The notes under the pieces were generated by a model that did no database searches, had not been told where the DNA came from, and saw only the letters and a program-made list of their open reading frames with translations. Source: Tolypothrix brevis GSE-NOS-MK-07-07A (GTDB lineage: Bacteria > Cyanobacteriota > Cyanobacteriia > Cyanobacteriales > Nostocaceae). From it: a stretch of DNA of 49,105 bases. Made by a program: the position numbers and the translations under genes. The DNA is taken from positions 1 through 49,105 of the forward strand of contig JAHHIJ010000043.1 of NCBI GenBank assembly GCA_019358985.1, written 5' to 3'. Below, piece after piece: positions 27,396-36,469 of the stretch. Every line of letters begins with the position of its first letter. Position 1 is the first letter of the stretch.

Positions 27396-29066
27396 ATGCC
27401 CGAAACTAAATCAAAATTTTTAATTCCTGCTATTGGCGCTGCTGTAATTGCGATCGGATGTATAGCAGGTTATATGTATCTAAAGGGACCGTCTGGCAAT
27501 AGTTCAGATGCTTTGGCAAGTGCTAAGATTGTTCCTTCTGAAGCATTTCTTGCAACTTATATATCTACCGATACTCAAGCCTGGGCAAAGTTAGAACAAT
27601 TTGGCACACCAGAAGCACAAAAAATAGTCGCAAAAGGTCTAGATAGCTTAAATAAAGATTTGCTCACAGAAAGTAATATTTCTTATGAAAAAGATTTAAA
27701 GCCTTGGGTCGGGGGTGTGATGATTGCTGTGCTACCATCAACTCCAGCAAACTCAACGCCAAATACTCCCCCAACCACACGAGAACCGAATATTTTGATG
27801 GTGGTGGGAATTAAGGACAAACTCGCTGCCTTAAATTTTGCTAAAAAATTAAAGCAAGAATTAGGCGTAACCACAAAGGAAATTGACTATAAAGGCGAAA
27901 AAATTACCGAAACTACAGGTAAGGGTAAACCTTCCTATAGTGCAGTTCTAAATAATACTTACGTGGTACTTGCTCCGTCAAGGCAAACTGTAGAAAATTC
28001 CATTAATACGTATAAAGGACAACCGTCTTTTGCTAGTAAAACAGGTGCAGACAGCGTTTTTGCGAAAAAAGTAGATGTAAAAAATACTGTAGCGCAAATT
28101 TACGTACCAGACTATGGCGGGATGGTGCAGCAACTAATAGCGACAAATTCCCAAACTACAATACCTCCAGAAACTCTCAAGCAGTTGAAGCAGGTGAAAT
28201 CGATGGTAGCGGATATTGGTATTGATGATGCGGGAGTGCGGATGAAAGCGATCGCTAATTTAGATCCCCAAGCCAGCAAATTTCAGTATCAAAACACGAG
28301 CGCAAAAATAGTAGGAAACTTTCCTGGTGATACCTTAGCGCTAATTAACGGACAGGGGATCAGCAGTTGGTGGTTAGCAGTAATCGAACAGTCAAAAGAT
28401 TATCCGCAATTTAAGCAAGCAGTCGAACAAGGTCGCATACAACTTAAAGCATTAAATTTTGACTTAGATAAAGATATTTTTGGGTGGATGGATGGGGAAT
28501 TTGGTTTTGCGGCAATCCCTTCCAATCAAGGGATTTTAGCACAAGTTGGTGTTGGTGGAGCATTTGTATTTGACACAAGCGATCGCAAAACCGCTGAATC
28601 CACCTTCGCGAAACTAGATAACCTTGCCAAAGCCCAAAAAATCAAAGTCGCTCAAACAAATATTGGTGGTAAAGATATCACTGAATGGCAAATTCCCCAA
28701 CAAGGAGCATTGTTAGCACATGGTTGGCTAGACCAGGATACCATATTTGTGGCGTTAGGTGGTCCCATAGGTCAAGCGATCGCTGAACCCAAAAATCAAT
28801 CTCTCGACAACAGCGACAACTTTAAAGCCGTCACCAGTTCCTTACAAAAACCTAACGGTGGCTTCCTCTACGTAGACATGGATCAAACCGTTTCTCTTCT
28901 AAATCGTTATGCCATCCTCGGTCAAGCCATCCCCCCAGAAGTCGCTGCCATCCTCAGTTCCATTCGCGGACTCGGTGTAACTGCTACCAGTCTCGACAAA
29001 TCCACCTCTCAAATAGAAATGTTGTTAGCACTCAAACCAAAAACCGCCAGCCAAATAGAAAAATAA
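27396..29066 (+). CDS. DUF3352 family protein with N-terminal membrane anchor
   Basis: A 556-residue protein starting MPETKSKFLIPAIGAAVIAIGCIAGYMYLKG, a single membrane segment or uncleaved signal near residues 8-28, followed by a large soluble domain. KIVPSEAFLATYISTDTQAWAKLEQFGTPEAQK is typical of the cyanobacterial DUF3352 family, whose function is unknown. The domain is probably exposed on the periplasmic or lumenal side, an inference from the anchor. AGGATAACATAA lies before the ATG. It is monocistronic; the next gene follows after 158 bases of spacer containing a GC-rich dispersed repeat (about 29078-29110). Confidence 0.88.
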   Translation: MPETKSKFLIPAIGAAVIAIGCIAGYMYLKGPSGNSSDALASAKIVPSEAFLATYISTDTQAWAKLEQFGTPEAQKIVAKGLDSLNKDLLTESNISYEKDLKPWVGGVMIAVLPSTPANSTPNTPPTTREPNILMVVGIKDKLAALNFAKKLKQELGVTTKEIDYKGEKITETTGKGKPSYSAVLNNTYVVLAPSRQTVENSINTYKGQPSFASKTGADSVFAKKVDVKNTVAQIYVPDYGGMVQQLIATNSQTTIPPETLKQLKQVKSMVADIGIDDAGVRMKAIANLDPQASKFQYQNTSAKIVGNFPGDTLALINGQGISSWWLAVIEQSKDYPQFKQAVEQGRIQLKALNFDLDKDIFGWMDGEFGFAAIPSNQGILAQVGVGGAFVFDTSDRKTAESTFAKLDNLAKAQKIKVAQTNIGGKDITEWQIPQQGALLAHGWLDQDTIFVALGGPIGQAIAEPKNQSLDNSDNFKAVTSSLQKPNGGFLYVDMDQTVSLLNRYAILGQAIPPEVAAILSSIRGLGVTATSLDKSTSQIEMLLALKPKTASQIEK

Positions 29067-29224
29067 AATTAGCCCACGCAGGTGGGCTTCCCTGCGGGAC
29101 GCTACGCGAACGTTTGTAGAGCCAGCGGCGTTAAATTCAGCACTACTCAGTTCACGGATTGTCAATATAGTAAATAGACTTCTATGATGCCTAAAGTAGA
29201 AAAATAGTTAAACCAAATTTACTA

Positions 29225-30145
29225 ATGACAGCTGCTGTAAAAACTTCTCCTGACTTAATTTCCCGTTTGGTGAATCGTATCCTAGCCATTAAGCCGCTAT
29301 ATAATTTAGCCAAACACCAAGCCAGACAAATGATGCTCAAACGCGCCGAAAAAATAGGCGTACCTTGGAAGAAAGAAGTAGAGACACTAAAAGCGCGTGA
29401 TTGGGAAAGCGATTTAGCTGAAGTCCAAAATTCCCAGCTTTCTTACCCAGAATACTACCTCCGCCCATTTCACGCTTACGAAGCGGGAAATCTGGACTGG
29501 GAAGCAGCTTTAGAATTAGAAGTTGCTGCTTGCACAGTCCACGCGGGAATTTGGCAGGATGCCCAAGCCGAAGGCGATGCTAAACTACGCCAAAGTTACC
29601 ACGATATCCTCAAACCACAAATTACCCATGAACCGCAAGATATCCTAGACATGGGATGCAGCGTGGGTTTGAGTACCTTTGCCCTGCAAAAGATTTATCC
29701 CCAAGCCAAAATTACAGGCTTAGACTTATCTCCCTACTTTTTAGCCGTTGCCCACTACCGAGAACAGCAACATAACTGTAAAATAAATTGGGTTCATGCA
29801 CCTGCCGAATCAACTGGACTGTCAGATGCATCATTTGATTTAGTCTCAATTTTCCTAATGTGCCATGAATTGCCCCAATCAGCAACCAAAGAGATTTTTA
29901 CAGAAGCGCGGCGTCTGCTGCGTCCTGGTGGACATTTGGCAATCATGGATATGAATCCCAAATCGGAAATTTATACCCAGATGCCACCTTACATTTTGAC
30001 GCTGCTCAAAAGTACTGAACCCTATTTAGACGAATATTTTGCCTTAGACATCGAACAAACTCTGATTTCGGCAGGTTTTAATACACCTACCATCACTCGT
30101 AACACTCCCCGTCACCGTACCGTAATTGCTCAGATGAGTGACTGA
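29225..30145 (+). CDS. SAM-dependent methyltransferase
   Basis: A 306-residue class I methyltransferase. Motif I is ILDMGCSVGLSTFAL, the strand 2 acid is ITGLDLSPYFLAVAHYR, motif II is FDLVSIFLMCHELPQ, and the strand 5 region reads LRPGGHLAIMDMNP. About 130 residues precede the fold and include LSYPEYYLRPFHAYEAGNLDWEAALE, which I recognise from cyanobacterial and plant methyltransferases of unknown substrate. Its 3' end overlaps the next gene by eight bases, so the two are probably translated together. Confidence 0.9.
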   Translation: MTAAVKTSPDLISRLVNRILAIKPLYNLAKHQARQMMLKRAEKIGVPWKKEVETLKARDWESDLAEVQNSQLSYPEYYLRPFHAYEAGNLDWEAALELEVAACTVHAGIWQDAQAEGDAKLRQSYHDILKPQITHEPQDILDMGCSVGLSTFALQKIYPQAKITGLDLSPYFLAVAHYREQQHNCKINWVHAPAESTGLSDASFDLVSIFLMCHELPQSATKEIFTEARRLLRPGGHLAIMDMNPKSEIYTQMPPYILTLLKSTEPYLDEYFALDIEQTLISAGFNTPTITRNTPRHRTVIAQMSD

Positions 30146-31106
30146 TTTATCTCTACTGCTGTATGCTGTTATATCACCGCTGCTGCTTCTTGCTTACTAC
30201 TATTGCCGTGTTTCCACTGCTCCATCTTTGCTACGGCTACTATTGTTATTTATTGTCGGGGCAATATCTGGTTTCATCGCTCTGAGTCTAGAATGGGTTT
30301 TTGAAACTGTAGCCAACTCGATTGTAGACTGGCAGCAGATGAATAAATCCCTTCCTGGTATTGCCCTGCGGCAGCTTGTGGAGATTGGTCCAATAGAAGA
30401 AGGCTGTAAGTTAGCAGCGGTTGTTGTTCCAACTTGCTACTTTCAACGCAAGTATCAATTACGACCTGGTAGCGTTTTTCTTTTTACCATAGCTGTTGCC
30501 CTTGGATTCACCGCTCAAGAAAACTGGATTTATCTTGAGAATGGCACGGCATCAATTTTTGAGCGTGCTTTTGGTACCCCTGTCCACGCCATGTTCTCGG
30601 CTCCTTGGGGTTATGCTCTAGGAATATTTATTGGCTCATATGTTCGTTTATCTCGATACAAAAAAGTTATTCCCAGCGCTTGGGTAAATTCTATAATTTG
30701 TCATGCTTTAGTAAATTTTCTATCTAGTGCTTGGCGTTTCCCAGCACCGTTAAGCTTCCTCAGCTATGGTTTGTTTCCGTTTCTATTATGGATGTTTTGG
30801 CGATTGGAGCAATTATTACGAAAAGTACAAAGTAAACCACCGATTACTCTGATTTCTGGTTATACACCCAAACTTCGTAACTGGCAACGGGGTTTAGTGC
30901 TGTTTGCCCTAATGATAGGTGGAAATGCAATTTTAGGGCTTTTTTTGATGGCAAGAATTATCAGTCCCTTAAGTCCGTCACAGCTTTTTTACCCTGATGT
31001 TTTCTGGTTTATATTTCCCCGTTTTCTGCTAAGTCTAATTTTGGGACTGATAGCGTGGCTAACTTATCGGTATTTAAGACGTTCAGCGCGAGAGCAATAT
31101 TTCTAA
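30138..31106 (+). CDS. PrsW-type intramembrane metalloprotease
   Basis: A 322-residue membrane protein with the PrsW/CAAX-like motifs: EE..K at 87-91 (IEEGCKLAAV), FTAQEN at 124-129, His150 (TPVHAMFSAPWGYALG) and His189 (IICHALVNFLSS). These residues form the metal site in the family; B. subtilis PrsW cleaves an anti-sigma factor. About eight hydrophobic segments are visible. The start is a GTG at 30138 within the end of the methyltransferase gene. The substrate is unknown and no anti-sigma gene lies nearby. Confidence 0.9.
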   Translation: MTDLSLLLYAVISPLLLLAYYYCRVSTAPSLLRLLLLFIVGAISGFIALSLEWVFETVANSIVDWQQMNKSLPGIALRQLVEIGPIEEGCKLAAVVVPTCYFQRKYQLRPGSVFLFTIAVALGFTAQENWIYLENGTASIFERAFGTPVHAMFSAPWGYALGIFIGSYVRLSRYKKVIPSAWVNSIICHALVNFLSSAWRFPAPLSFLSYGLFPFLLWMFWRLEQLLRKVQSKPPITLISGYTPKLRNWQRGLVLFALMIGGNAILGLFLMARIISPLSPSQLFYPDVFWFIFPRFLLSLILGLIAWLTYRYLRRSAREQYF

Positions 31107-31108
31107 AC

Positions 31109-31160
31109 TAGACATGGGAAAGTGAAAAAAAATGTAGAGACGTAGCACTGCTACGTCTAC
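31109..31160. repeat. Hairpin repeat with left part of a composite element
   Basis: TAGACATGGG (31109-31118), right after the PrsW stop, resembles the left end of the composite elements at 23447 and 36585. The hairpin 31134-31160 (core TAGCACTGCTA) follows, ending in CGTCTAC with CT missing. No right terminal repeat is present, so the element is truncated. Confidence 0.75.
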
Positions 31161-31190
31161 CCTAATTGTTAAATTTATATGCGATGTGAG

Positions 31191-32063
31191 CTACACGGGT
31201 ATTAAAACTCGCTGATTTTCTCCCGCAGTGGTTGAGCTTGATTCTGACTCAGTGGAGTAGATTTCGCAGGAGTTATTGGGACTCTCGATGAGTTTAACTT
31301 TGTAAAGCTTTGCCCCCAATTCTTGAATAGGCGATCGCAACAAATTACTAATGTAAAGTGCTATATTCTCAGCAGTGGGAACTACTTCACCAAAATAAGC
31401 AATATCTTTGTTTAAAAAGGTGTGGTCAAATGGCTCAACAACGTAATCTTCTATCGCTTGATTCAAAGCAACTAAATCCACAATCATCCCGGTGCGCTGG
31501 TCAATTTCTCCTTTGACGGTAACTTCTAAATGGTAGTTGTGTCCGTGACCGTGAGGACGAGCGCATTTACCGTAAATCTCCTTGTTCTCTATGTCGCTGA
31601 GTTGAGGGTGAGCCAATCTGTGCGCGGCGCTAAAATGTGTGCTGGTAGTGAGGTAAGCTTCCATTGAGTTTCCCATATAATCTGCCCAAAGTTCAGGATG
31701 TTCAAACAACTGCACACGGACTACAGGCAAGTGGGGTGCTAGCCGCTGCCAGATAACTCGTGCGATATTTTCTGTAGTGGGCAGAGTTTGTTGAAATTCT
31801 GTCCACACATCATTGAGATAAGAAAAGTCTAGTTGGCTTGTGACTTCCCGCTTAATTACGTGTTTCACATCAGATAAATTCAGCACCATGCCATATTTAT
31901 CTAATTCCCCAGCTAGAGAGACAAATAGAACATAGTTATGTCCATGTCCAGGAAATCGCGAACAAGCGCCAAATTTCTCAATATTCTCTGCTTCACTTAG
32001 TTCTGGCAACCAATAACGATGACTTGCCGAAAACTGAGCGCGGCGATTAACAATGCATTGCAT
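31191..32063 (-). CDS. Two-domain 6-pyruvoyl/6-carboxytetrahydropterin synthase-like protein (QueD family)
   Basis: A 290-residue protein made of two PTPS/QueD domains in tandem. Domain 1 (about 1-130) has FSASHRYWL, CSRFPGHGHNY and PTTENIA; domain 2 (about 138-275) has FSAAHRLAH, CARPHGHGHNY and PTAENIA. Each shows three zinc-binding His residues (one in SASH/SAAH, two in HGHN) and the Cys of the catalytic site. Bacterial family members typically have one domain of about 120-150 residues and act in queuosine or tetrahydropterin synthesis. The fusion suggests an internal duplication; whether both halves are active cannot be told. Confidence 0.9.
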   Translation of the reverse strand: MQCIVNRRAQFSASHRYWLPELSEAENIEKFGACSRFPGHGHNYVLFVSLAGELDKYGMVLNLSDVKHVIKREVTSQLDFSYLNDVWTEFQQTLPTTENIARVIWQRLAPHLPVVRVQLFEHPELWADYMGNSMEAYLTTSTHFSAAHRLAHPQLSDIENKEIYGKCARPHGHGHNYHLEVTVKGEIDQRTGMIVDLVALNQAIEDYVVEPFDHTFLNKDIAYFGEVVPTAENIALYISNLLRSPIQELGAKLYKVKLIESPNNSCEIYSTESESSSTTAGENQRVLIPV

Positions 32064-32131
32064 GAGTATCCTGTCAGCAGAATTTAAAATTTCTTAAACT
32101 TTCACTCTTTCCAGGATAAACTAATTCGTTT

Positions 32132-32280
32132 GTTAGTGGTTAGTGGTTGGTTGTTGGTTGTTGCTTAGTTGTTGGTGATAAGGCAGTCCAGTGATATTCT
32201 TTACCCCCATAACAACTAACATGTCACAAGTAATATTCTTTACTCCCATAACCACTAACGACTATCCACTAACCACTAAC
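32132..32280. repeat. Inverted repeat of GTTAGTG heptamers
   Basis: GTTAGTGGTTAGTGG (32132-32146) is perfectly complementary to CCACTAACCACTAAC (32266-32280). Between them AATATTCTTTAC..CCCATAAC occurs twice as a direct repeat (about 32193 and 32232). It fills the spacer between the J-domain and PTPS genes and ends four bases before the J-domain stop; the long hairpin could serve as a transcript end. Confidence 0.8.
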
Positions 32281-32283
32281 AAA

Positions 32284-32979
32284 TCATACATATACATCTA
32301 TAGATTCTTGCGCTTCACGGTGCAATCCTATAGCGATGCGGAACATTTCGTGTCCGGTATGCAGATAATGTTCATCGTAGTTCAAAGGGAAATATTCTAA
32401 CTCGTCAAGTCCATCGGCGATACGATTCAGGCTGTAGTAAAGGTGAGCCGCAGCTCTTGCTAAACTTGGGGGATTCGGTAGAGAATGAAAACTAATTTGT
32501 GCCTGCTTGAGGTCATTTCGACAGGTGTTTAAGTAATCTTGAAATTCTTCTAATAATTCATCATCAAAGGGATCGGCGGCTAGTTGATCAATTTGGTCTT
32601 CTAGAGAATCGAGAATGCCACTAACTAAGCGATTGACTGGTTGATAAACTAGGTGCAGCCATGCCTCAATTTGGTCATCAATATCGCGTCCGGTTCGCCT
32701 TGTTGCTTTGTAACGTTGTTGAGCAGATGCCGTGCGTTGTTGGCGATCGCTCTCAAATTTTTGGGACTTGTCGCCCAGTTTTTGGTCATAATTTAGGCGA
32801 CTTTCTGCGTCGCCTAAAACTTCATATGCTGCATTAATGTGGATAATCTGCTCACGTTCTGCTGTTTGTTGATTAGTATCCGGATGAAATAATTTTACTA
32901 AGCGGCGATAAGCCTGCTTAATTTCCGCTTGACTTGCATTCGGACTTACTTTAAGAGTTTCGTAATAATTAGATGCCAT
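32284..32979 (-). CDS. J-domain protein (DnaJ-like)
   Basis: A 231-residue protein with an N-terminal J domain (about 3-65): YYETLKVSPNASQAEIKQAYRRLVKLFHPDTN contains the invariant HPD, and AAYEVLGDAESRLNYD completes the fold. There is no Gly/Phe region or zinc finger, so this is a type III J protein that would recruit a DnaK to a specific client. The C-terminal 150 residues are helical and rich in Leu, Asp and Glu (DDQIEAWLHLVYQPVNRLVSGILDSLEDQ), of a kind common in cyanobacteria with unknown client. Confidence 0.92.
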   Translation of the reverse strand: MASNYYETLKVSPNASQAEIKQAYRRLVKLFHPDTNQQTAEREQIIHINAAYEVLGDAESRLNYDQKLGDKSQKFESDRQQRTASAQQRYKATRRTGRDIDDQIEAWLHLVYQPVNRLVSGILDSLEDQIDQLAADPFDDELLEEFQDYLNTCRNDLKQAQISFHSLPNPPSLARAAAHLYYSLNRIADGLDELEYFPLNYDEHYLHTGHEMFRIAIGLHREAQESIDVYV

Positions 32980-33107
32980 TACTCCAATTTATTATTAGCT
33001 AATTTTAGCTGTTAATGCACCAATTTAACTCTTGGAACAACAGCGGACTCAAATACGTCTTTCCAAAACTGGCTTGAATCATCACAATTAAACATCTTGA
33101 TTTATTT

Positions 33108-33164
33108 CGTAGTCAGGGCTTCAGCCCTCATAAATTTGTTTTTAAGGGCTGAAGTCCGTACTAC
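33108..33164. repeat. Hairpin repeat of the second family (CGTAGTCAG ends)
   Basis: CGTAGTCAGGGCTTCAGCCCT is mirrored by AGGGCTGAAGTCCGTACTAC 16 bases later. The outer CGTAGTCAG is shared with elements at 15606 and 33867, but the inner bases differ (GGGCTTCAGCCC here, GCGCTTCAGCGC at 15606) while staying complementary. Confidence 0.85.
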
Positions 33165-33239
33165 AAAAGAATGCCCATCTACTTAGTAATTAGTCAAGCA
33201 ACAGTCGAAAGTTTTTCCCTATTGACCATTAACCATTAA

Positions 33240-33677
33240 CTAAATGTAGTACATGATATCTAACTGCCGCCGTGCATCTCGTTTCTCACAGAGATCCTGA
33301 AGCGTGTATTTTTGTAAAACTGCGTTTGCTGCTTGACGTGCTTCAAGCCAGATATCTTCTATAACACCACTGTCCACCGTTTTCGCCTGGACATCTTCAT
33401 CACACGTCCGCACATCTAACCCTTCCAAACATCCCATAACCTCAAAAATTGTTATTTTCCAAGGTTCTCGTGATAGAATATATCCTCCTTTTGATCCGCG
33501 TTGGCTTTTGAGTATACCTCCACGTCTTAAAGTTGCCAGCAGTTGTTCCAGATAGCGATCGGGTATATTTTGTTGTGCCGCAATGGTACGAATTTGCAGT
33601 GGTTCACCGCTTTGGTAATGAGTTGCCAACTCTAATAAGGCAAGAATTGCGTATTCTGATTTACACGATATTTCCAC
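33240..33677 (-). CDS. Rrf2 family transcriptional regulator
   Basis: A 145-residue protein with the Rrf2 winged helix: KSEYAILALLELATHY, IRTIAAQQNIPDRYLEQLLATLRRGGILKSQRGSKGGYIL. Only two cysteines are present, in VRTCDEDV and LQDLCEKRD, rather than the three-Cys cluster of the Fe-S sensor IscR, so it is closer to CymR-like or uncharacterised cyanobacterial members. It starts with GTG and no strong Shine-Dalgarno. There is no iron-sulfur or cysteine gene beside it; the target is unknown. Confidence 0.9.
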   Translation of the reverse strand: MEISCKSEYAILALLELATHYQSGEPLQIRTIAAQQNIPDRYLEQLLATLRRGGILKSQRGSKGGYILSREPWKITIFEVMGCLEGLDVRTCDEDVQAKTVDSGVIEDIWLEARQAANAVLQKYTLQDLCEKRDARRQLDIMYYI

Positions 33678-33866
33678 AGGCTGTAATAAGTTAAGAGTTA
33701 GGAATTAGGAGTTAGGAGTTTAAGAGGAGGCAAGGGGTTTAGGCTAAGTGGACTCGCTGAACCAAGAATCATCGAGCGTCATGTTCGAGGAGTGTCAAAA
33801 GTTAACAATTCAAAACTCCCAACTTTTTCTAGTATAGTCCGGTTCTCCACTAGGGTTTGATACTTT

Positions 33867-33923
33867 GTAGTCAGCGCTACCCTACGGGAAAGCTCCGCTA
33901 ACAGCACTCTTCGCGCCGACTAC
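33867..33923. repeat. Hairpin repeat of the second family, degenerate
   Basis: GTAGTCAGCGC (33867-33877) and GCGCCGACTAC (33913-33923) are complementary at 10 of 11 positions. The 35-base interior contains CCTACGGGAAAGCTCCGCTAA, itself a common dispersed motif. It lies directly beside the porin terminator. Confidence 0.7.
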
Positions 33924-33927
33924 GAAT

Positions 33928-33951
33928 AAAAAACCCCGCTTGACGGCGGGG
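33928..33951 (-). terminator. Rho-independent terminator of the porin gene
   Basis: On the - strand, CCCCGC (33951-33946), a loop of CGTCAA and GCGGGG (33939-33934) are followed by TTTTTTATT. It lies 40 bases after the porin stop codon. Confidence 0.85.
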
Positions 33952-33991
33952 GAGCAATAGGGTTTTAAATTGTAGTCAGATTGTCAATGTT

Positions 33992-35956
33992 CTAGAAGGT
34001 GAATGTTGTTCTGAGCGTACCGATAAACGCATCACTGTTATCGCTATTTTGACCAGGAGAGGTCAACCAAATCACACCAGGGGTGATGGAAACGTTATCA
34101 GACACGCGATACTTGTAGAAACCTTCAACTTGATAAGGAATATCTCTTGAATTACGACCGGTACGACCCAAAGCGTAAGGTTGTGCGCCACCGAAGATAC
34201 CTAAAACGTTACCCTTCTTACCAAAGTCAGGTAGGGCTATGCCGGCTCCGTAGCTCCAAGCTTCAAAATTATCATTACTACCGAAGCCGTTAACATCAGA
34301 GTAAGAGACAAAGCCGCTGATAGACAGTTTGTCACTTGGTCTAACGGCTGCTGACAGACCGTAGGAGTTACTGGAGGATGCGCTTTGAATACCTGTTGCA
34401 GAGTTAACACCTAAATTGTTGGCTTGTTGAGTACCCACTAAACCAACATTTTGTCCTTGGAATCCACCTGCATCAAATAAAGCACTGCCAGCACCGTGGT
34501 AGCCGTGGACATAGGTTGCAGCTAATGCCACACGCTCACCCAAGTTAAAGTTCACTTGTCCTAAAGCAGCATAATTACCATTGAATATACCTTGACCTAT
34601 GCCAGGATTATTCGGTTCCGATCCCAAGTAACCTAAAGTTAATCCGCTTGGTTTCAACAGACCACCGCTTTTGCCAAAGTTGAAGTTAAGCGCTGCACCT
34701 GCACCACCACCAATCCGGAAGATGGGGTTTTCCGAAGCAAATGTAGTTAGAGCGCCGTTACCGCCGTCATAGTCCTCAAAGTAAGGGTTGACAGTGGCTG
34801 CATAGTCGCTATGAACACCTCCGGTTGCTGAAACGTAAAGTCTAGCAGGTCCAATGGGGACGTAATACGCCAACCAGTCTAGAACCACACCGTTATCATT
34901 TTGTTCTCTACCGGTTACGTTAAAGGTTTGAAGACCTTCAGCACTACGCTCCGAGGGGTCTAAAACTCCGTTTCTATTCGTGTCTATACCACCAGTACCT
35001 AGATTAAATTGTCCGGCATTACCAGTAGCTAGACGGGTGTGCAGGACGTCTTTCCCTGTGAAGCTGGTTTGCAAGTCCAAACGTATTCTTTCTTGGAAGA
35101 CGGTGTTATTTCTGTCACCAGCTCGATCGCCAAAAACATCAGAAAGGGCGAAAATAGCTTCACCTACCAACTTGGTGGTAGTAGAGAATTGATTTGCCTC
35201 TAGTTCAGCAGACCGAGCTTCCAACGCATCTACACGTCCGCGTAGGGTTGCCAGTTCTGCGGAAAATTCTTCTTGCAAACGCTGTAAGGTCGCCAAATCT
35301 TCTTTTGTTACCAAGTCAGCGGTGGCTGTGGCAATCAATTCGTTAACGCGATCCAAACAAGCATTTAAACCAGCGGCAAATTCATAACGGGTTAATGCAC
35401 GGTTCCCGCGATAGGTTCCATTTGGATAACCTGCGATACAACCGTAACGCTCAACTAAGGACTGCAACGCTTGGAATGCCCAATCTGTGGGTTGTACGTC
35501 AGAAAACTGCGAAACCGATGTTACTTGAGCCTGAGAACTACCGTTTTTGCCTTCGTTGCCGTACTTGTTAACTTGATCTAAAGTGTTAACTTGAGTTTGT
35601 TCTACTTGAGCTAATACTTGTGGCTTTTTACCAACTGTAGTGGCGGTAGATGTTGAAATTACTGTGCTGTTTTGTACTTGAGCTACTTCTTGTTTTTGGG
35701 CAACTTCTGTAGCGGCAGTTGGGAATACTATACCTTTAGAAGTATTTTTGGAAGCTTCTAGTTTATCTACTGTTGGTAGAATTTCTAGTTTGTCAGCTTG
35801 TAATGTTACTTCTGATTTTTCAGTTTGTAATGTTTCTGTCTGAATTGCCTTCTGGGTGGTTGTAGTTGGAGCTGCTATCGCTGTTGCGGAAACTAACAAC
35901 GTTGCTCCTAAAACTGCTGGACTAACCACCAAGGATTTCCACAATAAATTAGACAT
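33992..35956 (-). CDS. SLH-domain OprB-type outer-membrane porin
   Basis: The ATG at 35956 follows AAGAGGAAAG and opens a signal peptide (MSNLLWKSLVVSPAVLGATLLVSATAIAAP); the longer frame to 36004 would place 16 residues before it. The 654-residue precursor has a Val/Gln/Thr-rich linker, an SLH domain (SQFSDVQPTDWAFQALQSLV...RYEFAAGLNACLDRV, about 145-205) that binds peptidoglycan, a coiled coil (LQRLQEEFSAELATLRGRVDALEAR) and an OprB-like beta-barrel of about 390 residues ending TTFTF, with the C-terminal Phe of outer-membrane proteins. Cyanobacterial relatives have been linked to inorganic-ion or iron uptake; the solute here is unknown. Confidence 0.94.
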   Translation of the reverse strand: MSNLLWKSLVVSPAVLGATLLVSATAIAAPTTTTQKAIQTETLQTEKSEVTLQADKLEILPTVDKLEASKNTSKGIVFPTAATEVAQKQEVAQVQNSTVISTSTATTVGKKPQVLAQVEQTQVNTLDQVNKYGNEGKNGSSQAQVTSVSQFSDVQPTDWAFQALQSLVERYGCIAGYPNGTYRGNRALTRYEFAAGLNACLDRVNELIATATADLVTKEDLATLQRLQEEFSAELATLRGRVDALEARSAELEANQFSTTTKLVGEAIFALSDVFGDRAGDRNNTVFQERIRLDLQTSFTGKDVLHTRLATGNAGQFNLGTGGIDTNRNGVLDPSERSAEGLQTFNVTGREQNDNGVVLDWLAYYVPIGPARLYVSATGGVHSDYAATVNPYFEDYDGGNGALTTFASENPIFRIGGGAGAALNFNFGKSGGLLKPSGLTLGYLGSEPNNPGIGQGIFNGNYAALGQVNFNLGERVALAATYVHGYHGAGSALFDAGGFQGQNVGLVGTQQANNLGVNSATGIQSASSSNSYGLSAAVRPSDKLSISGFVSYSDVNGFGSNDNFEAWSYGAGIALPDFGKKGNVLGIFGGAQPYALGRTGRNSRDIPYQVEGFYKYRVSDNVSITPGVIWLTSPGQNSDNSDAFIGTLRTTFTF

Positions 35957-36281
35957 CTTTCCTCTTTTCCTCACACCTTGTATAGATAACCTTGTCTGTT
36001 GCACCTATTCCGGAAAATGCGACATCTTTTTTAAACCTTGTATATGAGGCTTAATTGTCACCACTACAATTCTAGTTTTTGCAAAGTTAATAACTATAAT
36101 TTTGTATAAAAATTTATGTGATTAACTTAATCCAAAAACTTACCCTTATACTTTAGCTATTATAAAACATCTAACTCATCTGACAAGGTAGATGCGATCG
36201 CCTCATAAACTGTCACACATCCCAGGCGATAAGAAATTTATTGTTGATGAAAAAACTTAAAAAACACCCTTAAATAACTAT

Positions 36282-36319
36282 CCGCCCGGAATTAGATCAG
36301 ATAATCTAATTCCGGGCGG
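36282..36319 (-). promoter_or_regulatory. Perfect 16-bp hairpin, possible terminator or attenuator
   Basis: CCGCCCGGAATTAGAT (36282-36297) and ATCTAATTCCGGGCGG (36304-36319) pair perfectly around a six-base loop. On the - strand it follows the long-range stem (36326-36469) by six bases, and T runs come only about 17 bases later, so it is not a canonical terminator. It stands 326 bases before the porin start. Confidence 0.7.
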
Positions 36320-36325
36320 TCTAGC

Positions 36326-36469
36326 GGGTCTTCAGATTGCAACCAGACTGTCGGAAGGAACTCCGAGCGAGCCTTGCTACTTGAGCTAACTTAGTCTCTC
36401 AACAGAGCTAAGGCTAACTTTTAGAGAACAGCCCCGACACACAGCCGGCTAACTGCAATCTGATGACCC
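36326..36469 (-). ncRNA. Candidate structured RNA overlapping a leader-peptide ORF
   Basis: GGGTC-T-TCAGATTGCA (36326-36341) is complementary to TGCAATCTGA-T-GACCC (36454-36469): 15 pairs with one mismatch closing a 112-base interior. The 5' arm on the - strand lies within codons 8-13 of the small ORF at 36421-36492, so ribosomes on that ORF would open the stem. I do not recognise the structure as a known riboswitch class. Strand and RNA status are inferred from the Shine-Dalgarno and the hairpin order; the DNA could instead be a mobile palindrome. Confidence 0.5.
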
